Positions 42,613-50,931 of a DNA stretch of 64,000 nt are shown here, piece by piece. Origin of the DNA: Chitinophagales bacterium (GTDB taxonomy: Bacteria; Bacteroidota; Bacteroidia; Chitinophagales; JADIYW01); NCBI GenBank assembly GCA_023957235.1, contig JAMLHI010000007.1:1-64000 (forward strand), read 5' to 3'. Position 1 is the first letter of the stretch, and each line of letters begins with the position of its first letter. The notes beneath the pieces were generated by a model. It was given only the letters and a program-made list of their open reading frames with translations. It had not been told where the DNA came from and did not search any database. The translations under genes were made by a program, and so were the position numbers.

Positions 42613-42885
42613 GTCATTCCAGTAAAGGTGGGAATCTTATTGTTTGTTGTATATTTTCATGTGAGATTCCCTTTTACAAGGGAATGACATTTTTTCTTAG
42701 TGTCATTCCAGCAAAGGTAGGAACCTTATTATTCGTTGTTTATTTTCATGTGAGATTCCTTTTTACAAGGGAATGACATTTTTTCTTAGTGTCATTCCAG
42801 CAAAGGTGGGAATCTCAATATATATTGTTTGTTTTATTGTTCATTTATATTTTTTTCGTTGGATTCCCTTTTACAAGGGAATGAC
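42613..42885. repeat. right block of paired-hairpin (BIME-like) repeats
   Basis: Units at 42613-42688, 42702-42777 and 42791-42885. They have the same arms and the same 13-base joining sequence (ATTTTTTCTTAGT) as the left block. Right arms keep an 8-base stem ATTCCCTT/AAGGGAAT with loop TTAC (a single wobble in one copy). Left arms vary in the loop (GCGAAAGC against GTAAAGGT). Confidence 0.9.
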
Positions 42886-42888
42886 ATA

Positions 42889-42938
42889 ATTATTTCATTA
42901 TTTCATTATTTCATTCCTTCATTCCTTCATTATTCCTT
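42889..42938. repeat. octamer short tandem repeats at the mccA 3' end
   Basis: On the plus strand TTATTTCA words are followed by TTCCTTCA words, each in about three copies. The repeats run into the last codons and stop of the carboxylase gene (stop at 42930-42932). Such 8-base repeats are prone to slippage. Confidence 0.65.
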
Positions 42939-44900
42939 CATCTTCAACAATAGCGTTCCACTTTCAATAAATTGTTTTTCAGTAACATATACCTCTTCTA
43001 TTTCACCATCTGAATGAGCTTCAATTGTACTTTCCATTTTCATAGAAATCATTTTTAATAATGCATCACCAGATTTTACAAAATCGCCAGCTTTCACCAA
43101 AACAAGAGTAATATCACCAGGCATTGGAGCCACATAAGCTCCTTTGACAATATCTTCTTTTGGAGTAGGAAAACGTTCAAGGCTGTTTAATACAATTTGA
43201 CCAAGTTGTGGTGATTGTATAAAATAAAGTGAACCATTTTGAGATATATAAAATTTACGGCGAATACTATTGATTTCTAGTACAAGCATATTTGATAGCA
43301 AAGGAAGGTGCTTGGAAACAAAATTTTTATCAGCAAATGAAATATGCAACTCATTATTTTTAGCGATGTATGAGACCGGAAACTCATACCCTAAATAACT
43401 ATATTTCTCTTGTTGTGCTTGAAAAAAATTATTACGCCATCCACTAGGGACATTTTGTGCAATTTTTTTCTCTTTTTGACGATGTAGAAATCTAAAATGA
43501 ACCAATGCACTAGTCAATATATCTAAAGTATCTTGTGGATATTGTTCTCCTTGATAAATAAAATTTTTATCTAAGAAATGTGTGTCAAATCGACCATTTT
43601 GAAAGTCTTCATTTTTTAAGACAGCGACTAGAAAATTTTTATTGTTAGTAAAACCGCTACAAACAGTTTCTTGCAATGCAGATTTTAATTTCAATATTGC
43701 CTCATTTCTGTTTTTCCCTTTTGCTATTATTTTGGCAATCATTGGATCGTAATAGGTAGAAATTTCAGAACCACTTTCGATACCAGTGTCATAACGCAAA
43801 CCATCTGTAATAGAAGGAATCCAATCAATAATTTTTCCATTTACAGGTAAAAAATTATTACTCGGATCTTCAGCATATAAACGCACTTCAATAGCGTGGC
43901 CATTTTGCGAAATGTCTTCTTGCTTAAAATTAATTTTATCGCCTTGTGCTACTTCAATTTGTAACCGAACTAAATCTAAACCTGTTACTTCTTCAGTGAC
44001 TGGGTGTTCAACTTGTAAACGCGTATTGACTTCTAAAAAGTAAAAGGAAAAGTCTGGTGTCACTATAAATTCGACAGTGCCAGCATTATCATAACCGATA
44101 GCTTTTGCTGCTTGTATGGCAGCTTTTCCCATTTCTTCACGTAGTGCCAAAGTCATAATAGGTGAGGGGCTTTCTTCTAAGACTTTTTGATACCTCCTTT
44201 GTATAGAACATTCTCGCTCGAAAAGATGAATGGCATTGCCATGCTTATCTCCGAAAATTTGAAACTCTATATGACGAGAACTGTCAAAGTATTTTTCAAT
44301 TAATAAAGTGTCATCTCCAAATCCATTGAGGGCTTCACTTTTTGCAGCTTCGATAGACTTATCCAATTCAGGCTCACTTCTGACGATGCGCATCCCTTTT
44401 CCTCCTCCTCCTGCAGACGCTTTGAGTAATATTGGAAACCCAATCTCAATAGCTTTTTGTCGAATAACACTATGCGACTGGTCTTCACCTTGATACCCTG
44501 GAATAGTTGGGACACCATATTTTTGCATAATTTTTTTTGCACCTATTTTGGAGCCCATTTGTCTAATTGCCTCAGGATGAGGGCCTATCCATATTAGACC
44601 AGCATCAATAACTGATTGAGCAAAATCTGCTCTTTCTGACAAAAATCCATAACCTGGATGAATAGCATCGGCTGCTGTTGCTTTGGCAGCAGCAATTATT
44701 TTTTCTCCTAATAAGTAGGATTCACTAGGTTGTTTGCCTCCGAGGCGAACTGCTTCATCTGCTTTTTGTACAAAGAGAGCGTTTTCATCAGCATCAGAAA
44801 ATACAGCTACTGTTGAGATACCCATTTCGCAACATGTTCGCATAATTCTGACGGCAATTTCTCCACGGTTAGCAATTAGAATTTTTTTTATGGTTGACAT
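42930..44900 (-). CDS. mccA: acyl-CoA carboxylase alpha subunit (biotin carboxylase + BCCP), 3-methylcrotonyl-CoA carboxylase type
   Basis: The 656-residue protein is a fusion typical of MCC/PCC alpha subunits. The biotin carboxylase part (about 1-450) has IANRGEIAVRI, SAGGGGKGMRIV, ECSIQRRYQKV and FLEVNTRLQVEHPVTE. A middle BT-like region follows, and the C-terminal biotinyl domain has the biotin lysine K621 in ISMKMES. It carboxylates biotin with ATP and bicarbonate for the CT subunit encoded just upstream. The MCC assignment rests on the paired beta subunit and cluster; PCC- or geranyl-CoA-type activity cannot be excluded. Confidence 0.88.
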   Translation of the reverse strand: MSTIKKILIANRGEIAVRIMRTCCEMGISTVAVFSDADENALFVQKADEAVRLGGKQPSESYLLGEKIIAAAKATAADAIHPGYGFLSERADFAQSVIDAGLIWIGPHPEAIRQMGSKIGAKKIMQKYGVPTIPGYQGEDQSHSVIRQKAIEIGFPILLKASAGGGGKGMRIVRSEPELDKSIEAAKSEALNGFGDDTLLIEKYFDSSRHIEFQIFGDKHGNAIHLFERECSIQRRYQKVLEESPSPIMTLALREEMGKAAIQAAKAIGYDNAGTVEFIVTPDFSFYFLEVNTRLQVEHPVTEEVTGLDLVRLQIEVAQGDKINFKQEDISQNGHAIEVRLYAEDPSNNFLPVNGKIIDWIPSITDGLRYDTGIESGSEISTYYDPMIAKIIAKGKNRNEAILKLKSALQETVCSGFTNNKNFLVAVLKNEDFQNGRFDTHFLDKNFIYQGEQYPQDTLDILTSALVHFRFLHRQKEKKIAQNVPSGWRNNFFQAQQEKYSYLGYEFPVSYIAKNNELHISFADKNFVSKHLPLLSNMLVLEINSIRRKFYISQNGSLYFIQSPQLGQIVLNSLERFPTPKEDIVKGAYVAPMPGDITLVLVKAGDFVKSGDALLKMISMKMESTIEAHSDGEIEEVYVTEKQFIESGTLLLKMKE

Positions 44901-45039
44901 TATTTCTTATTTATATATTGTAGTGAAGATGATAAACTGTTCATGAGATGTTTTAGGAGGGTATTCAAAGTAGATATTTGCCTGAAAGTTGAAAGGATAA
45001 TTAGCCATTTTTAGCATATTTGATTTTTAATTCTAAAAC

Positions 45040-46641
45040 TTACATACGAAATACACCCCAAGCATTTGTGCCTTTTATTTCTTGAAGATTTGTCAGTGTG
45101 AGAATAAGTCCCATAATATTTCTTGTATCTCGAGGGTCTATCACACCATCATCCCATAGTTGACCTGTTGCAAAAAAAGCGTTAGATTGTTTTTCAATTT
45201 CTCCTTTCATATATTCTTTCATCTGGGCAGCTTGTGCTTCATCATATTTTCCTCCTGATTTCATTGCACCTTCTCGAGCGACCAATTCCATTACACCAGC
45301 TAATTGTTCTGCTCCCATGACGGCAATCATACTATTAGGATAAGAAAATAAAAATCGAGGATTGTACGCACGTCCACACATTGCATAGTTTCCAGCACCA
45401 TAAGATGCACCCACTATAATAGTAAACATTGGGACTTCGCTGTTAGAAACTGCATTTATCATTTTGGCACCATCTTTTATAATTCCTGACTGCTCATAAT
45501 CTTTGCCCACCATAAACCCTGTTATGTTTTGTAAGAATAGGATAGGGGTGTTGTTCATGTTGCATAGCTGGATGAAATGAGCTCCTTTATTGCTGGAATC
45601 ATTAAAAAGTACGCCATTATTGGCGATGATTGCAATTTTAAATCCATGAATAAATGCAAATCCACAAACTAAAGTTGTTCCCCATTCTTTTTTGAATTCA
45701 TGAAATTCCGAGCCATCAACAATTCTAGCTATCACTTCACGACTGTCAAAAGGTACTTTAATATCAGCAGAAATAATGCCCAATAATTCATCAATAGGAT
45801 ATAATGGTTCTTTTATGGTAGAAGGGGAAAGAATCGTTTGTGTAGGAATATCCAAATTATTCATTAACTCTCTCGCAATACGTATGCCGTCAATTTCGTT
45901 TTGCGCCAAATAATCAGCAACACCTGATACTTTAGCGTGCATATCTGCACCACCAAGAGTTTCATCATCTACAACTTCATTCGTTGCCATTTTGACCAAA
46001 GGAGGACCCGCTAAGAATACTTTTGCATTATTCTTTACAAATATTGTGTAGTCAGACATTCCAGGAATATACGCTCCACCAGCAGTTGAATTTCCAAAAA
46101 CGATAGATATAGTTGGTACTCTTTCTTTGGAGTGTCTAGTGATATTTTTAAAATTATTACCACCAAGATTAAATACTTTGGCTTGGTCAGGCAGGTTGGC
46201 TCCTGCGGATTCGACTAGATTAATTGTCGGTAATTTATTTTCTTTCCCTATTTCACTGAGTCTCAATGCTTTTTGTAAAGAAGAAAGATCAATAGCACCA
46301 CCTTTATTTGTCCCAATATTGGAGGTGATTAAACACATTTTTTGAGCAACAAAACCTATACCTGCAACTAAAGTACCTGATGGTCCAAATCCTCCTTGAA
46401 CACCTAATCCAGCTAATGGCATTAATTCTAAAAATGGACTATCTTGGTCTATAAGCATCTCAATACGTTCACGGGCGGTCATTTTCCCTTTAGAATGAGC
46501 TTTTAAAATTCGCGTCTCGTCTCCTTGGAATAAAGATTTTTTTAAATTCTTATTGAGTAATTCTATTTTCTCCAACATTTTTTGATAATTCTCTTTATAG
46601 GTAGAGCTGTTGGGATTGATTTTTGTATTGATGATAGACAT
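45040..46641 (-). CDS. mccB: acyl-CoA carboxylase beta subunit (carboxyltransferase), 3-methylcrotonyl-CoA carboxylase type
   Basis: A 533-residue crotonase-superfamily carboxyltransferase. NKGGAIDLSSLQKALRLSEI, LVESAGANLPDQ, FGNSTAGGAYIPGMSD, GPPLVKMATNEVVDDETLGGADMHAKVSGVADY, and the C-terminal half (NITGFMVGKDYEQSGIIKDGAKMI, GASYGAGNYAMCGRAY) match the MCC beta group; the N-x-T-G-F-M-V-G motif differs from the PCC group (D-V-P-G-F-L-P-G). It transfers CO2 from biotin to a 3-methylcrotonyl-CoA-like acyl-CoA. It is the first gene of the reverse cluster. Confidence 0.9.
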   Translation of the reverse strand: MSIINTKINPNSSTYKENYQKMLEKIELLNKNLKKSLFQGDETRILKAHSKGKMTARERIEMLIDQDSPFLELMPLAGLGVQGGFGPSGTLVAGIGFVAQKMCLITSNIGTNKGGAIDLSSLQKALRLSEIGKENKLPTINLVESAGANLPDQAKVFNLGGNNFKNITRHSKERVPTISIVFGNSTAGGAYIPGMSDYTIFVKNNAKVFLAGPPLVKMATNEVVDDETLGGADMHAKVSGVADYLAQNEIDGIRIARELMNNLDIPTQTILSPSTIKEPLYPIDELLGIISADIKVPFDSREVIARIVDGSEFHEFKKEWGTTLVCGFAFIHGFKIAIIANNGVLFNDSSNKGAHFIQLCNMNNTPILFLQNITGFMVGKDYEQSGIIKDGAKMINAVSNSEVPMFTIIVGASYGAGNYAMCGRAYNPRFLFSYPNSMIAVMGAEQLAGVMELVAREGAMKSGGKYDEAQAAQMKEYMKGEIEKQSNAFFATGQLWDDGVIDPRDTRNIMGLILTLTNLQEIKGTNAWGVFRM

Positions 46642-47139
46642 TATTGATTATTGGTCTTTTTATTTTTTATTCTTTAAATAGGTTATAAATTTAAAGGCAT
46701 AATTAAACTCTTTATTCATACTAATTTAACGAAAAAGTTTTACCAAACAAACGATTGGTAAAACTTTTTATTTGAAAATTAGATTTGTCCTATAAATAAA
46801 AGAAATGATAATTATTCGCACAAAGAACCATAATATCTCAATATTGATATAAAATTTTGCAGAAAGACAAATATGATAATAAATGTTCTTGTAGTTTTCA
46901 AATTTGTAACACTGCTAAATAGGAGGGTATTTAAGTTGCCAAATTTTTCAATACAATGAAATTTGGGAATAGGTATTCGTTATGAATGAATGCATTGAAA
47001 TAACTACAGTTTGCTTTTGGGAAATGTATTATTTCTATAATTTATTGCATTAAAAAAAAATCATTATCATTGATTTTTATATTTTTGGTGGCTCTAAAAA
47101 AGGAAGAGATTTTATTTTTTAAAATGATAGATTTAAATT
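46642..47139 (+). other. divergent intergenic region between mccB and the DUF6090-like gene
   Basis: About 500 bases, very AT-rich, with no usable open frame. It contains one perfect palindrome (46732-46769, listed separately). I saw no full TTTG/TAnnTTTG promoter for either direction, although both neighbouring genes must be transcribed outward from here. Confidence 0.5.
46732..46769. promoter_or_regulatory. 15-base-stem palindrome upstream of the carboxylase cluster
   Basis: AAAAAGTTTTACCAA (46732-46746) and TTGGTAAAACTTTTT (46755-46769) pair perfectly around the 8-base loop ACAAACGA. As RNA it would resemble a bidirectional terminator. However, it lies upstream of both neighbouring genes, 91 bases before mccB and 370 before the next gene. 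It may be an operator (ACCAAACAAACGATTGGT core), an attenuator in the mccB leader, or the end of an unseen short RNA. Confidence 0.6.
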
Positions 47140-47856
47140 ATGGCAGAATTAGAAGTTGCTAAAAATCTAAAAAAAGCAATAGAAATGGCAAAGTCATCGC
47201 AACACTCTCAAATTCATAAATTGAAGGAAGTTGCTTTTGAAATAATAATTATAGTATTTGCAGTTTCTTTATCCATCTATTTGCACACTTGGAGTGAACA
47301 TAGAGAAGAAAAGCACCAAGCTTCAATGTTTTTGAATGGACTTTCTAATGATTTATTAAAAGATATTGAAGAAATGCAAAGTGATTTGGAGGCCTTCAGA
47401 CAACAGAAAATCTTATTCACTTATATTTCTCAGTTACCTAACAATGCAATTGCAAATGCTGATAGCATTGCCAAATACCATTCTTATCTTTTTAGTTATA
47501 CTGGATTAGGGAAAAACAATGGTAGGTATGAAGGATTTAAATCTTCTGGAAAATTACAATATATTGAAAATCAATCTATATTAAATTTAATTTTGGATTA
47601 TTACGAGGAAAGTATTCCTTTACTTAAAATTTCAACTGAATATTATAAAAACCAAAAAACTAAGTTGTCAGACTTTGTAATAGACAATTCAATTGATTAC
47701 CCACAAGGTAATCTGATGAAAGTTTTAGCTAGTGAACAGATAAAAAATAGATGTCGAATTTATTTGTCTTCTGTTGACCAGATTATATCTTCTTATGAAA
47801 AATGTATAGATAATTGTCATCAAATTATTGAAGATATCGGTAAAGAAGCTCATTGA
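47140..47856 (+). CDS. DUF6090-like single-pass membrane protein
   Basis: A 238-residue protein. One membrane helix (about residues 32-50, FEIIIIVFAVSLSIYL) is followed by HTWSEHREEKHQASMFLNGL, which resembles the start of the Bacteroidota DUF6090 family (NNWNE.R..R motif after one helix). The remaining about 180 residues are helical and soluble. The N-terminal 30 residues are cytoplasmic and basic. No function is known for the family. Family assignment is by resemblance from memory. Confidence 0.65.
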   Translation: MAELEVAKNLKKAIEMAKSSQHSQIHKLKEVAFEIIIIVFAVSLSIYLHTWSEHREEKHQASMFLNGLSNDLLKDIEEMQSDLEAFRQQKILFTYISQLPNNAIANADSIAKYHSYLFSYTGLGKNNGRYEGFKSSGKLQYIENQSILNLILDYYEESIPLLKISTEYYKNQKTKLSDFVIDNSIDYPQGNLMKVLASEQIKNRCRIYLSSVDQIISSYEKCIDNCHQIIEDIGKEAH

Positions 47857-48040
47857 TTCTGGCTTGCCCTAAAATACGCTTTATCTCAAATGGATATAAA
47901 AGCAAAGCTATAGCAGGATTATAATAATATATTAAATTAGAGCAAGGTTTATCAATTTTTTTATTGGGATGAGAATAGCTTCTCTCGTTTCAAGTATTTC
48001 TATTTTGCTTTATTGAATTTTATCAGCTATTTTTATCCAA

Positions 48041-50719
48041 ATGAAGAAGATTGTAGGTATTGTTTTTATCTTTTTGGAAATAGGAGTATTGAAGGCTTCA
48101 AGTGCCATTAATGACTTGTCTAATATTAATAATCATTTTATCACGTTCCAACAAGCCAATTATGCTAGAGACGGTTCTAATAATGATGGGACAAATACTG
48201 GCAGTTTTTTAGATACGATTAAAAGCGGTTTGGTCAATCAACCCAATGGAACTCCCAAAGGAGGAGTGGAGTATGTTTTGGCAAATATTGAAGGGCCTGC
48301 TCGACTTGAAAGATTATGGTGTGCTGATGTAAGAAATAGCGATGCCCTCATTAGATTTTATTTTGATGGAGAGACTCAACCTAGGTTTTCAGCCAAAATT
48401 TCTGAACTATTCTTTGATAAATCTACTGTATTTGATGAGTATTTGGCAAGAAATATTTATGAAAGTTCTGGAGGCAATATTTTGTATGCTTCCATAAATA
48501 TTCAAAAGAACCTGGTGATTACCTCAGAGTCAAATATGTATTATCAAGTTAGTTATTTATTGTTGCCTAAAGATACAATGATAGCATCTTGGTCAAATAC
48601 AAATGATATTACTCAGTCAAATTTATTCTCTTTGAGTGGTCACTATCCTAAATCAAATATTGGTAGCCTTCAGCAATACAAAATATCTCAATCTCTGTTA
48701 TCTCATCAAACAATTGAGCTATTTCACAATGTGGGTTCAGGAACTATTGAAGGCATTGAATTAGATATTCAAGATCTAAATTTTGATTATGCTGATAGGA
48801 CTTATGACAAAGGAATTGTGAGGAAAGGTGTCGCACAATTTACTATGGCAGTAAATGGACAGGCAGATTCTATTTATTTGGTGAATAAAATGAATAAAAA
48901 TAGTATTCTAGGGTTGCTAAAGAATATGAATGCCAATGTTTATGTTGATAATCAACTTGTTGGTACTTGGTCAATACAAAATCTTAGAGATTATCATTTT
49001 TGGGAAGATGAACGATATTTAATACCTCAATCATTTTATCAGGGGAAGAACAAAATTAAAATTACTATTCAATATCACTCAGGTGAAATATGGAATGAGT
49101 TTAGATACCAGACAGTCTGTGATGGAATAGTCTATGATGAATTAGAAATTAAAAGTGAGAGTAGTAGAAATATTCATGGTTATATAGCTACAGATATTCA
49201 AAAAGGGGTGTTTAATGATTTTATTGGTTCGGCTACTACTAGGTATCAGACTCCTGAAGATATCCGTCAAAAGAATGAACAAATTTTAGATAGTTTGTAT
49301 ATATCTGTTTATTATGATAATGCTTCTACACCTTCAATTCATGCACCTATTGGTTTGTTTTTTGGCACAGGAATAAATGATGCAGCATATATGGATGCAC
49401 TTTTAATGGGAAACAATAATAAGACTTATTATAATTATCTGACTATGCCTTATTGGAAAAACATCAGAGTAGAACTTCAAAATAAGTCTTCAATAGATAT
49501 CCAAGAATTTAAAAGTAATATTTTATTTACTGATGAAAAGCTGGATAACAATTCGCACGGTTATTTAAAAGCGGAACGAAAACATGAAAATAAGCATGAA
49601 AACGATCCTACTGATTTTACTTTTTTAAATACTTCCGGTAAAGGGAAAATTATTGCTTTAGTCCTTCAGGGTGTGACCGACTCAGTGATTATTGGCCTTT
49701 ACTCATATTTAGAAGGAGATGAAAGAATTTATGTGGATGATGCCCAGACACCTTATGTTTATGGTACAGGTACTGAAGATATTTTTAACGGTGGGTTTTA
49801 TTTTATTTTGGATGAATTTTGTGATCCATTGGGTGGTTTATCTAATTCTGGCAAAAGTCAAAATAGGAATATGTATCGTTTTTATTTGAATGATGCCATT
49901 TATTTTAGAAAAAATATTTTAGCAAATATTGAACATGGTCCTACAAATGACCGACAGGCGATTTATAATAGTCTATGTTTTTATTATTGGCAAAATGATA
50001 CAATGTACAAGCAGACAGATAGTATAGATATTGGGCAACTCAGCAGTGAGAATTTACATGACTATATTGTAATAGGACTTAATGAACTGGTCAGCAAATC
50101 TTCTTTTTTTGAAGGCTCTGATGATAAAACATTGATTTATCAGGAAGGCCGAAATATTACAGGGGAAGAAAATTTTATTATTAGTATAGAGCCTGAAAAT
50201 GAAGGAGTTCGCCTTTTGAGAACATTTGATTACAGTATCAAAAATCAGAAAGCAGATGTATTTGTCAATCAAGAATATGTGGGAACTTGGCTCAATGCAG
50301 GAAGCAACCCTTATCAATATTTTAGAGATGATATTTTTGAGATTCCAGAAAAATATACTCAAAATCAGTCAAAGCTCAATATTAAAATAGTAACTCAAAG
50401 TGACAAGTGGACATCTTTTAAATATAAAGTTTTTACAATGCTGTATCCCAAAACAGTTACTGGAGTTCAGAATCCTATTCCATTCAATTCAAATATCCAT
50501 TTGTATCCCAATCCATGCACAACATATTTTACATTGTCTTCTGATAAAATTATTCAAGTGATAAATATCTTTCAAATAGATGGGACCTTAATTCAATCCT
50601 TTATTGTCAAGAACAATACTTTTCAAATGGATGTCAGGCAGTTTTCCAAAGGCATTTATTTAGTTGAGGTGATAAATGAATCAGCTGTTCGTACGGTAAA
50701 AAAAATTATTATTGAATAA
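48041..50719 (+). CDS. T9SS-exported DUF2961 / GH172-family protein
   Basis: An 892-residue secreted protein with a signal peptide (about 1-20). The DUF2961/GH172 core spans about 40-660: ANYARDGSNNDGTNTG, NIEGPARLERLWCADV, and YGTGTEDIFNGGFYF with the conserved Glu/Asp. GH172 enzymes act on alpha-fructofuranosides or arabinofuranosides, or make difructose anhydrides. Two matching beta modules occur at about 297-362 (NVYVDNQLVGTW) and 735-800 (DVFVNQEYVGTW). The last 75 residues are a T9SS sorting domain (NIHLYPNPCTTYFTLSS, GIYLVEVIN). It is predicted to act on the cell surface or outside on fructose- or arabinose-containing glycans. Confidence 0.85.
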   Translation: MKKIVGIVFIFLEIGVLKASSAINDLSNINNHFITFQQANYARDGSNNDGTNTGSFLDTIKSGLVNQPNGTPKGGVEYVLANIEGPARLERLWCADVRNSDALIRFYFDGETQPRFSAKISELFFDKSTVFDEYLARNIYESSGGNILYASINIQKNLVITSESNMYYQVSYLLLPKDTMIASWSNTNDITQSNLFSLSGHYPKSNIGSLQQYKISQSLLSHQTIELFHNVGSGTIEGIELDIQDLNFDYADRTYDKGIVRKGVAQFTMAVNGQADSIYLVNKMNKNSILGLLKNMNANVYVDNQLVGTWSIQNLRDYHFWEDERYLIPQSFYQGKNKIKITIQYHSGEIWNEFRYQTVCDGIVYDELEIKSESSRNIHGYIATDIQKGVFNDFIGSATTRYQTPEDIRQKNEQILDSLYISVYYDNASTPSIHAPIGLFFGTGINDAAYMDALLMGNNNKTYYNYLTMPYWKNIRVELQNKSSIDIQEFKSNILFTDEKLDNNSHGYLKAERKHENKHENDPTDFTFLNTSGKGKIIALVLQGVTDSVIIGLYSYLEGDERIYVDDAQTPYVYGTGTEDIFNGGFYFILDEFCDPLGGLSNSGKSQNRNMYRFYLNDAIYFRKNILANIEHGPTNDRQAIYNSLCFYYWQNDTMYKQTDSIDIGQLSSENLHDYIVIGLNELVSKSSFFEGSDDKTLIYQEGRNITGEENFIISIEPENEGVRLLRTFDYSIKNQKADVFVNQEYVGTWLNAGSNPYQYFRDDIFEIPEKYTQNQSKLNIKIVTQSDKWTSFKYKVFTMLYPKTVTGVQNPIPFNSNIHLYPNPCTTYFTLSSDKIIQVINIFQIDGTLIQSFIVKNNTFQMDVRQFSKGIYLVEVINESAVRTVKKIIIE

Positions 50720-50895
50720 TTCAACTATTATTTAAAGGTGTTTTCTGAGAAGAGTACTATTACGGAATCAATGTGCTTTTTCTTAATATAGCAAAATGGA
50801 CAAGTGATATCAAATGAGATTTCAAGTTTCATTTTAGAGTATCCATATATCAAAGCATATTAAAGATAGGCAAATATCAATATTTTAAATTTGGG

Positions 50896-50926
50896 TATGG
50901 TGAATGTCTGAAATTCTTTACATTTG
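50896..50926 (+). promoter_or_regulatory. putative promoter of the pccB-like gene
   Basis: TATG (50896-50899), a 19-base gap and TACATTTG (50919-50926). The -7 box matches fully and the -33 box in three of four bases. The ATG follows five bases later, so the transcript would be nearly leaderless. Confidence 0.4.
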
Positions 50927-50931
50927 CAAGT

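Noticed and set aside
42490..42776. Two overlapping forward frames of about 65 codons within the repeat array
   Set aside because: They are translations of the repeat units themselves (repeating the same peptide words) and run antisense to the GIY-YIG gene.
42023..42885. CRISPR-like array appearance of the 42 kb repeats
   Set aside because: Units are 76-95 bases of paired hairpins, the 13-base joins are identical rather than variable, and no cas gene is near.
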